Origin: CAZWRK01 sp964635875 | GTDB taxonomy: Bacteria; Pseudomonadota; Gammaproteobacteria; Burkholderiales; Aquaspirillaceae | DNA length: 43,244 bases | NCBI GenBank assembly: GCA_964635875.1 | Contig: CAZWRK010000017.1 | Span: forward strand, 1 to 43,244 | Direction: 5' to 3' | Shown here: piece after piece, positions 26,201 to 33,942 of the stretch | Layout of the letters: each line of letters starts with the position of its first letter | Numbering within the stretch: position 1 is the first letter of the stretch | Notes under the pieces: model-generated | Told to the model about the DNA's origin: nothing | The model's input: the letters and a program-made list of their open reading frames with translations, nothing else | Database searches by the model: none | Position numbers and translations under genes: made by a program

Positions 26201-26694
26201 CGCACGGAAAATTCACCGGGACTGTAGACCTGTGTGACCGCGCTGTAACCGGCGGTGACTAAATCGGCGCGCAGGCGCTCGACATCCAGCGTATCGCCAC
26301 GTTTAAGAAAGAAGGTGCGCCCCGCAAGGTATTCGACCGGCGCGAGTCGCATCAGTGCGGTGGCGACGGGGATGACCACAATATCGGCTTGGCCTTGTTT
26401 AAGCTGCCATAGGGTGGCCAGTCGCTCGCTGACGAGATCGTGATGCGGTGAAAAATGGTCGTAAGGCAGGGTTTCCCAGTCGGGAAACAGCGCGACACGG
26501 CGCGTTGGGGCAAAAATGGGAATTTCATCGCGGAGGCGGATTGCCGTTTGGGTATCGACGGTAATCAAAATCAATGGGCGCGCGTGCTGGTCGGCGATGG
26601 CCGCAAATAAAGCGGCATCCGCGCCAACGGAAAAGGCCGGTAACGCTATTTTGCGCCCCGCAACAGGAATATTTGGGCAGAAAGTATCAAGCAT
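23281..26694 (-). CDS. mfd: Transcription-repair coupling factor Mfd
   Basis: Mfd displaces RNA polymerase stalled at DNA damage and recruits UvrA. The 1137-residue protein shows an N-terminal UvrB-like region (FPDWETLPYDHFSPH near residue 70), an RNA-polymerase-interacting domain around 460-530 (IKIGDPVVHENHGIARYQG), the RecG-like helicase with Walker A GDVGFGKTEVALRA, DEEH box IIDEEHRFGV, and TATPIPRTLAMSL, and the C-terminal TRCF domain. The start at 26694 is the ATG giving MLDTF; a TATAAT box lies about 50 bases upstream. It is followed by mltA on the same strand. Confidence 0.97.
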   Translation of the reverse strand: MLDTFCPNIPVAGRKIALPAFSVGADAALFAAIADQHARPLILITVDTQTAIRLRDEIPIFAPTRRVALFPDWETLPYDHFSPHHDLVSERLATLWQLKQGQADIVVIPVATALMRLAPVEYLAGRTFFLKRGDTLDVERLRADLVTAGYSAVTQVYSPGEFSVRGGLIDLYPMGSPLPYRIDLFDQTIDSLRTFDVDTQRTLDSVEEIRLLPAREFPNDPDAISAFRSRFREEFEGDPSRSRLYKDVTQGLLPAGIEYYLPLFFEQCATLLDYAPHDAVIVQHGDTFAAAERAWQEIDTRYRMLQGDPQRPCLPPTQLYLRPDEWQGLSNAWPRLYTDPSIEAPHAVQALPPVAVDRRAEHPLAALSQLLDQSTPRVLLFAESLGRRETLSHFLHSYGLKPQFVTDVATFMQGDIAFGLTVGALSNGFIDPRQHVALITENDLYPSSGHTRQARRRRKASHPDTLLRDLAEIKIGDPVVHENHGIARYQGLVSIDLGEGETELMMLEYASDAKLYVPVSQLHLISRYAGAASEDVQLTRLGSPQWEKSRKKAAQQARDTAAELLNLYAQRATREGHAFAIQPHEYEAFAAGFGFEETPDQEAAIAAVVQDMVSGQPMDRLVCGDVGFGKTEVALRAAFVAAMAGKQVAVLVPTTLLAEQHYQNFADRFADWPLRVVEMSRFKSAKEQKAALAGLADGTVDIVIGTHRLTQPDIQFKRLGLVIIDEEHRFGVRQKEQLKKLRANVDILTLTATPIPRTLAMSLEGLRDFSVIATAPSRRLAVKTFVAPSADGVIREAALRELKRGGQVFYLYNEVETIENMREKLAALLPEARIGVAHGQLRERELEAVMRDFNQQRFNILLCSTIIETGIDIPNANTIIIHRADKFGLAQLHQLRGRVGRSHHQAYAYLLTPETLTRDAQKRLDAIQAMEDLGAGFSLAMHDLEIRGAGEVLGDNQSGEMHAVGFSLYTEMLKQAVRSLKKGHEPDLDAPLGVSTEINLHAPALLPESYCPDVHERLVLYKRLASCENDDEIDGILEELIDRFGLPTPEAKTLIESHRLRLMCRALGIEKCDASEASIVLTFGRHTQVEPLKIIQLIQSKRNYRLQGQDKLRVDIEIADITMRAVRVKELLKELQH

Positions 26695-26743
26695 GACTTT
26701 GGCTTATCAGGTGCATAAGATGGTGACTTCTGGCAAAGTCTCG

Positions 26744-26749
26744 ATTATA
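26744..26749 (-). promoter_or_regulatory. Putative -10 box of the mfd promoter
   Basis: A perfect TATAAT on the minus strand about 50 bases upstream of the mfd start, in a 216-base region between divergent genes. No good -35 partner at 16-18 bases is visible, so confidence is limited. Confidence 0.4.
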
Positions 26750-26910
26750 AGACGGCAACATTGAGTGAATATGCGCGCTTCGGGTTTTACAGGTCGGTTT
26801 TTCTAATTGACAGGCATGGGCTAATTCGTCGATGTTATGCCATCAGGTTTGCGAGAGTGGATGTGCATTTTTTGCCACGCTCCGCGACACATAATAAAAC
26901 GAGGAGAGAC

Positions 26911-29613
26911 ATGGTGTGGATTCTGGGTCATGCACGCAGGCAATCTGTGTTGGCCAAAATGATTCAACTTGGTGCGCTATTGCTTGGATTCTGGCCGGTG
27001 TTGAGTCTAGCACTCCCGTTGTCTGCGGCGGAGGTTGAAGCGGCCTTGCCCTTTCATATCCCCATGATTGTATTCGTTCTTTTTCTCGTTGCTGTGGTGT
27101 TGGTCTTGGTGTGGCAGGTACGGCGCTTGCGGATGCTGCAGCGTGAGTACGAGGCTTTACTCGAGCACACGCCTAATCCGATTTTTATTAAGTCGCCCGA
27201 CGGTCATTATGCGCGAGTGAGTCGCAGCTTCTACCGGATGATCGGTTATGACAAGGGATCTTTGATCGGTAAAAGTACTTCGGCGTGCGTGCCGAATAGT
27301 CTGGGTTACCAAAATCTGCTTGCATTAGATCAGCAGGTCATTGCTTCGCGCCAACCATGTCAAACGGATACGGTGCTATCGACCGTGTCTGGCGATCGCT
27401 ATATTTTTGCGACAAAATTTCCATTGTTTGATGAGCACGGGGACTTGAGTGCGATTGGTTGCATCATGCTCGATCGCACCGAGCAAAAGCAGGCCGAGGC
27501 GCGCCGTTTTGAGCTGGAGGAGCAGTATCGCGCTTTGGTGAATCAGTCGTTGGTCGGAATTTATATCTTACAAGATGACAAGTTGGTGTATGTCAACGAG
27601 CGTACCGCGAACTTGATGGGGTACGGCGTAGACGAACTGACCGAGATGCCGCTTTCTGTCTGTATGCCGCCGGAAGAGTACACCCGTATTCGCGAACAAA
27701 TTGCCCACCGTTATGCTGAAAAAATTGAAGCGCTCAGCTACACCACCCAAGTGCTGCACAAGCAAGGCAATGTGTTAGACATTGAAGTGCATAGTCGCCT
27801 TTTTGAGTACCGTGGGCGGCAGGCTATTTTGGGTGTGGTGTTAGATATTTCTGAGCGTCGTCATGCTGAAAACCGTCTGCGTTTGGCTTCGACGGTTTTT
27901 GATAATTCCTCTGAAGGCATTTTGTTGACCGATGCCAATGCGCGAATTATTGCGCTCAATGCTGCTTTTACGCGGATTACCGGTTTTTCTGAAGAGCAGG
28001 CGATTGGACGGTTTTCGCGGATGTTCCGCGTTGATCACATGGGGCGCTCGGTAAACGAGCAGATGATGCGGGCGCTCGCAGAAAAAGGGCAGTGGCAAGG
28101 CGAGTTTTTAGACCGCCGCAAAGGCGGTGATTTGTATCCCGTGTGGCTGTCGATTAGCTCGGTTCACGATGAATTTAATGTTCTGACGAACTATGTCTGC
28201 GTATTTTCCGATATTACCCAGCGTAAGCTTTCTGAAGACCGTCTGCAGTTCCTTGCTTCGCACGACCCCCTGACACGACTGCCCAATCGTTCAAGTTTTA
28301 TTGAGCGCTTAGATACCGCCTTATTGCGCGCACAGGAGCAAGGCACGCAAGTGGCGGTGATGTTTATTGATCTAGATCGTTTCAAACTCATAAATGACTC
28401 GTTTGGCCATCCTGCGGGTGATGATTTGTTGCGAGTCATTGCCGCACGCCTGATTTATGCCGTCGGCGAAGAAGGCTTTTTGGCGCGTTTGGGCGGTGAT
28501 GAGTTTACTGTTTTGCTTGAGCGCTCCTGTGATCGGCAAACCATCGTTTCTGTTGCGGAGCGGCTTTTGGCTGAGTTGTCTCAACCATTAAAGCTGGAAG
28601 AGCACGAGCTGTTTGTGACCGGCTCCATTGGCATCTCGATGTATCCGAATGATGGCGCGGATAGCATGTTGCTGTTGAAAAATGCAGATGTCGCCATGTA
28701 TCGCGCCAAAGAAGCCGGTAAAAATACCTACGAATTTTTTGCTTCCAGTATGAACGAACAGGCCTTTGAGCGCCTATTGATGGAAAACGGCCTACGTCAG
28801 GCGATCGAACGTGGCGAGTTGATGTTGCACTATCAGCCGCAAATCAATGCATTTTCGGAGCAGATCGAAGCGGTTGAAGCCTTATTGCGTTGGAATCATC
28901 CAGAACTGGGGATGGTGTCACCCGCTAAATTTATTCCCGTCGCAGAAGAGTCGGGCCTGATTCGCCCGATTGGCGAATGGGTGATTCAAGAAGCGTGTCG
29001 CCAAGTGCGCGCGTGGGATGATGCCGGTGTGCCGATTCGGCAGGTCGCGGTGAATTTGTCGGCGCGGCAATTTTTGGATCATCGCCTGAGCGATAAGGTG
29101 ATGGCGGCACTTGAAGACGCGGGGATTGATTCGTCTCGGCTCGAGCTTGAAGTCACCGAGTCGATGCTGATGCAGGATCCTGCGGAGGCGATCAAAATTC
29201 TAATGGAGCTGAAGTCGTTGGGGCTGAAGTTGGCGATTGATGATTTTGGAACCGGCTACTCTTCGCTCTCGAATTTGAAACGGTTCCCGCTTGATTGTCT
29301 GAAGGTTGACCGCTCGTTTGTCGAGGGGGTGCCGGATGACAACGACAATGCTGCGATTACCGAAGCGATTATCGCGATGGCGAAAAAACTGCGCTTAACC
29401 GTGGTCGCCGAAGGGGTCGAAAACGCCGAGCAGCGGCTGTTCTTGCGGCGCTGCGGGTGTGAGTTGATTCAGGGTTTTTATTACAGTCGCCCGTTACCGC
29501 CAGAGGCTTTGGCGCAGTTTGTGATGGCGCGAACAGCGCAAGCGGCGTTATTAGAGGCATCCGCCATCACTGAAACGACCGAGGCGAAGAGCTTGTGTGC
29601 ATCGGCTAAGTAA
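26911..29613 (+). CDS. PAS-PAS-PAS-GGDEF-EAL membrane protein (c-di-GMP turnover)
   Basis: A 900-residue sensor that can in principle make and break c-di-GMP. Layout: two hydrophobic segments (about 18-38 and 50-70) with a short loop between, three PAS domains (about 78-190, 205-315, 325-445), GGDEF domain with intact GGDEF at 528-532, and EAL domain with intact EAL at 656-658 plus EVTES and DDFGTGYSSL. The RxxD inhibitory site expected before GGDEF is replaced by GEEG, so product inhibition is unlikely. The ATG at 26911 has GAGGAG 5 bases upstream; a TTG frame from 26761 adds 50 unconvincing residues and is rejected. The net activity cannot be told from sequence. It stands alone, divergent from mfd. 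Confidence 0.92.
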   Translation: MVWILGHARRQSVLAKMIQLGALLLGFWPVLSLALPLSAAEVEAALPFHIPMIVFVLFLVAVVLVLVWQVRRLRMLQREYEALLEHTPNPIFIKSPDGHYARVSRSFYRMIGYDKGSLIGKSTSACVPNSLGYQNLLALDQQVIASRQPCQTDTVLSTVSGDRYIFATKFPLFDEHGDLSAIGCIMLDRTEQKQAEARRFELEEQYRALVNQSLVGIYILQDDKLVYVNERTANLMGYGVDELTEMPLSVCMPPEEYTRIREQIAHRYAEKIEALSYTTQVLHKQGNVLDIEVHSRLFEYRGRQAILGVVLDISERRHAENRLRLASTVFDNSSEGILLTDANARIIALNAAFTRITGFSEEQAIGRFSRMFRVDHMGRSVNEQMMRALAEKGQWQGEFLDRRKGGDLYPVWLSISSVHDEFNVLTNYVCVFSDITQRKLSEDRLQFLASHDPLTRLPNRSSFIERLDTALLRAQEQGTQVAVMFIDLDRFKLINDSFGHPAGDDLLRVIAARLIYAVGEEGFLARLGGDEFTVLLERSCDRQTIVSVAERLLAELSQPLKLEEHELFVTGSIGISMYPNDGADSMLLLKNADVAMYRAKEAGKNTYEFFASSMNEQAFERLLMENGLRQAIERGELMLHYQPQINAFSEQIEAVEALLRWNHPELGMVSPAKFIPVAEESGLIRPIGEWVIQEACRQVRAWDDAGVPIRQVAVNLSARQFLDHRLSDKVMAALEDAGIDSSRLELEVTESMLMQDPAEAIKILMELKSLGLKLAIDDFGTGYSSLSNLKRFPLDCLKVDRSFVEGVPDDNDNAAITEAIIAMAKKLRLTVVAEGVENAEQRLFLRRCGCELIQGFYYSRPLPPEALAQFVMARTAQAALLEASAITETTEAKSLCASAK

Positions 29614-29675
29614 TCCACGGTCTTGACCGAGGATTCACGTTACAATTCGCGCTTACTTTATTGGCTGTTAATGAT

Positions 29676-30434
29676 ATGTCCCAAAAAAAATTGATTCATG
29701 GCTTTCACGCGGTCAATGCGCGTTTGTTTCAAAACCCCGGCAGTTTGGTTGAGATTTATGTTGCGCAGGGTCGACAAGATGCGCGGATGCGTGAGGCTTT
29801 GGCGAAAGCTGAATTTGAAGGCGTGAAGGTGATTTCTTTGGAAGTCGCCCGCTTGGATGCTCTGTGCCATAAAGCGCGCCATCAAGGGATTGCGGCGATT
29901 ATTGACGCAAATAAAAATTATCTGACGCTGGATGATGTGCTGGACTCTTTGAATGAGCCGCCGTTATTCCTGATTTTGGATGGCGTGACTGATCCGCATA
30001 ATTTGGGCGCGTGTTTGCGTGTGGCCGATGCGATGGGCGCGCATGCCGTGATTGCGCCGAAAGATCGGGCATGTGGCTTGAATGCGACCGTGTCCAAAGT
30101 GGCGTGCGGTGCTGCAGAAGTGATCCCTTATCTCACCGTGACCAATTTGGCGCGGACCTTGCGCGATTTAAAAGATGCGGGAGTGTGGATTGCGGGGACC
30201 GATGCCGAGGCGGAAACGTCTTTGTATCAGTTCGATCAGGCTGGGCCTTTGGCATGGGTGATGGGGGCGGAGGGCGACGGTATGCGCCGTTTAACCCGCG
30301 AACATTGTGATGTACTGGTCTCAATCCCGATGTTTGGGACGGTTGAAAGTTTGAATGTGTCGGTGGCTTCGGGGATGTTGCTCTCCGAAACACGTCGTCA
30401 ACGTCTGGCGCATGCAGCGACAGCGTCGGCATAA
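29676..30434 (+). CDS. rlmB: 23S rRNA (guanosine-2251-2'-O-)-methyltransferase RlmB
   Basis: SpoU-family enzyme that methylates G2251 in the P-loop of 23S rRNA. The 252-residue protein has an N-terminal L30e-like substrate-binding domain (LIHGFHAVNARL) and a trefoil-knot SPOUT domain with LDGVTDPHNLGACLRVADA (motif 1), VMGAEGDGMRRLTREHCD (motif 2) and IPMFGTVESLNVSVASGMLL (motif 3). The ATG at 29676 begins the family's N-terminus; a TTG five codons earlier is less likely. A DUF411 gene follows 12 bases downstream on the same strand. Confidence 0.96.
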   Translation: MSQKKLIHGFHAVNARLFQNPGSLVEIYVAQGRQDARMREALAKAEFEGVKVISLEVARLDALCHKARHQGIAAIIDANKNYLTLDDVLDSLNEPPLFLILDGVTDPHNLGACLRVADAMGAHAVIAPKDRACGLNATVSKVACGAAEVIPYLTVTNLARTLRDLKDAGVWIAGTDAEAETSLYQFDQAGPLAWVMGAEGDGMRRLTREHCDVLVSIPMFGTVESLNVSVASGMLLSETRRQRLAHAATASA

Positions 30435-30446
30435 GGAGGGGCTTGC

Positions 30447-30884
30447 ATGCGGATGGTTCAGGGTTTAGCGGCGTTGTGGCTCGGTTTGTCTTCGTTGAGC
30501 TATGCCGCTGGCGAGCTGGTTGAAATCCATAAAAATGCGGGCTGTGAATGCTGCGATGCGTGGGGCCAGCACATGGAGCGTCAAGGTTTTCGGGTGAAAA
30601 CGATTGTCGATGAGGCGCTTGATCAAACCAAAGATCGCGCTGCTGTGCCCAAAAATTTGCGTTCTTGCCATACCGCAACGGTGAATGGCTATGTGTTTGA
30701 AGGCCATGTGCCGCCGGATTTGGTGCGCAAGGTTTTGAAAGACAAGCCCAAGATTATCGGATTGTCGGTTCCAGGTATGCCGGTTGGCTCACCCGGTATG
30801 GAAGTGCCATCAGGGGCGAAAGCGCCATTTGATGTCATCGCATTCGATCAACAAGGCCGGCAACGAGTGTTTGCGCATCGTTGA
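30447..30884 (+). CDS. DUF411 family periplasmic metal-binding protein
   Basis: A 145-residue secreted protein of the DUF411 family, often found with copper-resistance genes. It has a signal peptide ending near YAAG at residue 22 and the conserved CECCDAWG cysteines at about 33-36, with SCHTA and GHVPPD further on, typical of the family. Metal binding (copper or silver) is inferred from the family. The ribosome site AGGAGG lies just upstream of the ATG. It sits between rlmB and a CopZ-like gene, 30 bases apart, so the two small proteins probably share a transcript. No metal pump or regulator is next to them. Confidence 0.92.
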   Translation: MRMVQGLAALWLGLSSLSYAAGELVEIHKNAGCECCDAWGQHMERQGFRVKTIVDEALDQTKDRAAVPKNLRSCHTATVNGYVFEGHVPPDLVRKVLKDKPKIIGLSVPGMPVGSPGMEVPSGAKAPFDVIAFDQQGRQRVFAHR

Positions 30885-30914
30885 GACCAAATCGACTTAA
30901 TGGGGGGAGTGATT

Positions 30915-31121
30915 ATGCAAACGACGGTATTGACAGTGTCTGGCATGACCTGTGGTGGGTGTGTCAAAGGCTTGACCACGAAACTTCAGGCTTTAGCTGG
31001 GGTTGAGCAGGTGGCGATTGAGCTGGCCTCAGGCCGAGTTGAAGTGACTCATGCGGAGTCGGTTGAGCAGAAGTCGTTGGTCTCTTGTATCGAAAACGCC
31101 GGTTTTGACGTCGTCAGCTAA
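30915..31121 (+). CDS. HMA-domain copper chaperone-like protein (CopZ type)
   Basis: A 68-residue cytosolic protein with a single heavy-metal-associated domain: GMTCGGC with Cys13 and Cys16 in the metal loop, and the C-terminal ENAGFDVVS typical of the ferredoxin-like fold. It likely carries Cu(I). The ATG at 30915 has GGGGGAG upstream; the frame from 30900 would start within that ribosome site. It follows the DUF411 gene and is closed by a terminator before rpsF. Confidence 0.93.
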   Translation: MQTTVLTVSGMTCGGCVKGLTTKLQALAGVEQVAIELASGRVEVTHAESVEQKSLVSCIENAGFDVVS

Positions 31122-31141
31122 AATTGTTCTAGATTTGCCTG

Positions 31142-31172
31142 CGCCGCGCCATTGTTTGGTGCGGCGTTTTTT
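31142..31172 (+). terminator. Intrinsic terminator after the CopZ-like gene
   Basis: CGCCGCGCC (31142-31150) pairs with GGTGCGGCG (31158-31166), with one G-T pair and a 7-base loop, followed by six Ts. It separates rlmB and the metal proteins from the rpsF operon. Confidence 0.85.
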
Positions 31173-31199
31173 GTTAGACTCGTCCGCTTTGCCAACCTT

Positions 31200-31227
31200 G
31201 CCTCATCCGCAGCGCATGGCGGGAGGC
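31200..31227 (+). promoter_or_regulatory. Leader hairpin before rpsF (possible S6:S18 autoregulation site)
   Basis: GCCTC (31200-31204) pairs with GAGGC (31223-31227), then, after a 2-base bulge, CCGC (31207-31210) pairs with GCGG (31219-31222). This is a bulged hairpin carrying CCG at the bulge, 12 bases before the ribosome site of rpsF. Known rpsF leaders bind the S6:S18 complex at a CCG-containing bulge. The resemblance is by eye and not proven. Confidence 0.4.
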
Positions 31228-31248
31228 TTTGATCCGTAAGGAGTTCTC

Positions 31249-31635
31249 ATGCGTCATTATGAAATCGTTTTCATCGTCCACCCTGATCAGAGTGAACAGG
31301 TTCCGGCGATGGTCGAGCGTTACAAGGGTATGGTTCTGGGCCGCGAAGGCAAGATCCATCGTCTGGAAGACTGGGGCCGTCGTCAATTGGCTTACCCGAT
31401 CCAAAAAGTCCACAAAGCTCACTATGTTCTGATGAACATCGAGTGCGATCTGGAAGCGTTGGAAGAAATCGAACATGCATTCAAATTCAATGATGCCGTT
31501 CTGCGTCATCTGACCGTGAAAATGGATGCTGCTGTGACTGAAGCTTCTCCGATGATGAAAGAAGAAAAAGCAAAGAACTTGCTGGATCCTTCTGCATCGG
31601 CCGCGGCTGAATCCACCGAACAGGCTTCTGCCTGA
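31249..31635 (+). CDS. rpsF: 30S ribosomal protein S6
   Basis: S6 binds 16S rRNA with S18 in the platform of the small subunit. The 128-residue protein has the S6 opening MRHYEIVFIVHPDQS and the core RRQLAYPIQKVHKAHYV. The C-terminal 25 residues are an acidic, Ala/Ser-rich tail beyond the fold, as common in proteobacterial S6. Ribosome site AAGGAG is well placed. First gene of rpsF-priB-rpsR-rplI. Confidence 0.98.
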   Translation: MRHYEIVFIVHPDQSEQVPAMVERYKGMVLGREGKIHRLEDWGRRQLAYPIQKVHKAHYVLMNIECDLEALEEIEHAFKFNDAVLRHLTVKMDAAVTEASPMMKEEKAKNLLDPSASAAAESTEQASA

Positions 31636-31649
31636 TACCGGTTTTACCG

Positions 31650-31943
31650 TTGAATAAAGTGCAGCTCGAGGGACGGATTGTCCATATCGAGGCAAAAAGG
31701 ATGACACCGGCCGGCGTGCCGGTTGTTGAAGGACTTCTAGAACACCTGTCTCGCCAAAGTGCGGGCGGCTTTGAGCGTGACGTCCGTTGTGAAGTCAATT
31801 GGCTCGCTGTCGGTCATATGGTTGAGCAGGTGTTGCAGGCAAACGGTAGCAATGTCGCTGTTACCGGTTTCTTGTCCGCCAGAAGTTTGAAAAATCCGCG
31901 CTTAGTGCTGCATATCCAACACATTGAATTTGTAAAGGTCTAA
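31650..31943 (+). CDS. priB: Primosomal replication protein PriB
   Basis: PriB is a small OB-fold single-stranded-DNA-binding protein that helps PriA restart replication. At 97 residues it fits the betaproteobacterial type. It shows the pattern RMTPAGVPVVEGLLEH and the ending GFLSARSLKNPRLVLHIQHIEFV, and its place between rpsF and rpsR is the usual one. The start is a TTG at 31650 with no clear ribosome site; no ATG fits nearby. Coupled reading from rpsF, whose stop is 14 bases upstream, is likely. Confidence 0.93.
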   Translation: MNKVQLEGRIVHIEAKRMTPAGVPVVEGLLEHLSRQSAGGFERDVRCEVNWLAVGHMVEQVLQANGSNVAVTGFLSARSLKNPRLVLHIQHIEFVKV

Positions 31944-31945
31944 AC

Positions 31946-32173
31946 ATGGCTCGCCAACTCTTCAAGCGTCGCAAATTTTGCCGCTTTACCGCCGAAGGCA
32001 TTCGGGAAATCGACTTCAAAAACACCGATATCCTGAAAGATTTCATCAGCGAAAACGGCAAAATCATTCCGGCTCGCATCACTGGCACTAAAGCACGTTT
32101 CCAACGTCAGCTTTCGACCGCGATCAAGCGCGCCCGTTTTCTGGCTCTTATGCCGTACACCGATCAGCATTAA
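31946..32173 (+). CDS. rpsR: 30S ribosomal protein S18
   Basis: A 75-residue small-subunit protein that pairs with S6. The family marks are RKFCRFTAEG, ITGTKARFQRQLSTAIKRARFLALMPYTD at the C-terminus (given in part), and a strongly basic charge. It follows priB by 2 bases and precedes rplI. Confidence 0.98.
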   Translation: MARQLFKRRKFCRFTAEGIREIDFKNTDILKDFISENGKIIPARITGTKARFQRQLSTAIKRARFLALMPYTDQH

Positions 32174-32191
32174 TCTAGGAGCCAAGAAACT

Positions 32192-32641
32192 ATGCAAATC
32201 ATTCTGCTAGAAACCGTGGCTAACTTGGGTCATCTGGGTGACGTAGTTAAAGTTAAAGACGGCTACGCTCGTAACTTCCTGATTCCTCAAGCGAAAGCTA
32301 AACGTGCAACTGAAGCGAACTTGAAACAGTTCGAAGCATTGCGCGCTGAATTGGAAGCTCGTCAAGCGGCTGTTTTGGCTGATGCACAAGCTCGTAGCGA
32401 AAAAATCCAAGGCCAAACCTTCACCATCAGCCAAAAAGCCGGTGTGGATGGTCGTCTGTTCGGTTCTGTGACCAATGCTGACATCGCTGATGCGATCTCT
32501 GCTGCAGGCACTGAAGTGAAAAAATCTGACGTTCGCTTGCCTGATGGTCCGTTGAAAGCCATCGGCGAATTCGACGTTGAAGTTGCTCTGCATCACGACG
32601 CTGTTGCGACCGTGACGATCGTGATTGTTCCGGAAGCTTAA
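32192..32641 (+). CDS. rplI: 50S ribosomal protein L9
   Basis: L9 binds 23S rRNA domain V at the base of the L1 stalk. The 149-residue protein has the N-terminal domain with QIILLETVANLGHLGDVV and GYARNFLIPQAKA, the long connecting helix (about 40-75), and the C-terminal domain with GRLFGSVTNADIADAI. AGGAG lies before the ATG. Last gene of the operon, closed by an intrinsic terminator. Confidence 0.98.
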   Translation: MQIILLETVANLGHLGDVVKVKDGYARNFLIPQAKAKRATEANLKQFEALRAELEARQAAVLADAQARSEKIQGQTFTISQKAGVDGRLFGSVTNADIADAISAAGTEVKKSDVRLPDGPLKAIGEFDVEVALHHDAVATVTIVIVPEA

Positions 32642-32660
32642 TTTCCGAACGTCTCCGAAA

Positions 32661-32687
32661 GACCGCCAGCGTGCTGGCGGTTTTTTT
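32661..32687 (+). terminator. Intrinsic terminator after rplI
   Basis: ACCGCCAGC (32662-32670) pairs with GCTGGCGGT (32673-32681), followed by a run of Ts, 20 bases after the rplI stop. It closes the ribosomal protein operon. Confidence 0.92.
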
Positions 32688-32704
32688 ACGTCTGTTGAGA
32701 ACGT

Positions 32705-33859
32705 ATGCCGGTTTCCTTGTCTGCGGTACTGCGCCCCTTTGCGGGGTTTTATTTCTTCTATTTTGCGTTTGTTGGGGTGATTTCACCGTATTGGTCGGTG
32801 TATTTGCAGTCGCTCGGCTTTGATGCAATGTCGATTGCATGGCTGGCTTCGCTATCAACCTTTGCCCGACTTTTTGCGCCGTCCCTGTGGGGATGGCTTG
32901 CCGATTGTTTTCCACATCGCCGCCAAGCGTTGATTCGTTTGGCTTGTGTCGCAGCTTGTCTGTCCTTTTTGTTATTGGCGCTGGGTAAAAGCTTTTTCTT
33001 GTTTTTTATTGCCTTGGCGTTTGTTCATCTTTTTTGGGCGGGCGCTTTGCCGCTTGTCGAGGCGAGCACTTTGGCGCTCACCGCCGCTTCCCCTGGGCAG
33101 TACAGTCTAGTTCGATTATGGGGGTCGGTAGGCTTTGTTGTGGCCGCGTTAGGGTTGGGTTATGCGCTGGATTACTTTTCTTCCGATCTCATCGCGATAG
33201 CTGCGTTTATTAGTCTGCTGTTATTGGCGCTTTCAAGCTATTTTTTGGTGATTCCGCTGCGTTCCCAAGCACCAAATGCGCTCTTTCCCTTGCGCAGCAT
33301 CTTGCAACAATCTGCTGTAAAAACCCTATTGATGTGCAGTTTTCTGATGGCATTTGCCCATGGGCCTTATTACATATTTCTGTCTCTGGGGCTGGTTAAG
33401 GCAGGCTATAGCGCCAGTGCAATTGGGGGCTTGTGGTCGCTTGGAGTAATCTGCGAAATTGTTGTTTTTTGGGCGATGCCGAAAATTTTACGGCGTTACT
33501 CTTTAACGCAGGTTTTGCAATCGAGTTTGGCAACCGCTGCCATTCGTTTTGTGATGATCGCTTTTCTGTTTGAAAATCCACTTTGGATGATCGTTGCGCA
33601 AACCTTGCACGCCCTCACATTTGCCGCGCATCATGCCTCGGCGGTGGGCTTGATTCATCGCTTGTTTCCCGAAGCCCATCAGAGCAAAGCGCAGGGGTTA
33701 TATATCGCCGTATCGTACGGGCTTGGCGGCACGGCGGGCGGCTTGTTGGCCGGTGTGCTGTGGCCGCATTGGGGCATGGCGGGGGCGTTTTTGCCTAGCG
33801 CCTTTGCCGCCTTGATCGCATGGTGGTTGGCGCGTCGCTCTCTTTCTGCATTGGTGTGA
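32705..33859 (+). CDS. MFS transporter, MFS_1-like / HcaT-type
   Basis: A 384-residue inner-membrane protein with about 12 helices. The opening FAGFYFFYFAFVGVISPYWS and the following LGFDAMSIAWLAS match the MFS_1-like group that includes phenylpropionate permease HcaT. The loop after helix 2 (WGWLADCFPHRRQALIR) is the MFS motif A region. Substrate is not known, and no catabolic gene is near. It lies directly behind the rplI terminator and 83 bases before leuC, on the same strand. Confidence 0.88.
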   Translation: MPVSLSAVLRPFAGFYFFYFAFVGVISPYWSVYLQSLGFDAMSIAWLASLSTFARLFAPSLWGWLADCFPHRRQALIRLACVAACLSFLLLALGKSFFLFFIALAFVHLFWAGALPLVEASTLALTAASPGQYSLVRLWGSVGFVVAALGLGYALDYFSSDLIAIAAFISLLLLALSSYFLVIPLRSQAPNALFPLRSILQQSAVKTLLMCSFLMAFAHGPYYIFLSLGLVKAGYSASAIGGLWSLGVICEIVVFWAMPKILRRYSLTQVLQSSLATAAIRFVMIAFLFENPLWMIVAQTLHALTFAAHHASAVGLIHRLFPEAHQSKAQGLYIAVSYGLGGTAGGLLAGVLWPHWGMAGAFLPSAFAALIAWWLARRSLSALV

Positions 33860-33942
33860 AGACTAGGCTCGGACTGGTGCAGTGCAAAAGCTCGTGTAAT
33901 AATCAAAAGCTACCTAGGAAAACTTGACAAAAGCATAATCTC

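Noticed and set aside
26761..26910. 50-residue N-terminal extension of the GGDEF-EAL protein
   Set aside because: Starts at TTG without a ribosome site, while the ATG at 26911 has a strong one and begins the membrane segment.
33924..33929. TTGACA upstream of leuC as a -35 box
   Set aside because: It lies only about 14 bases before the leuC ATG, so a matching -10 would fall inside the coding sequence; probably chance.
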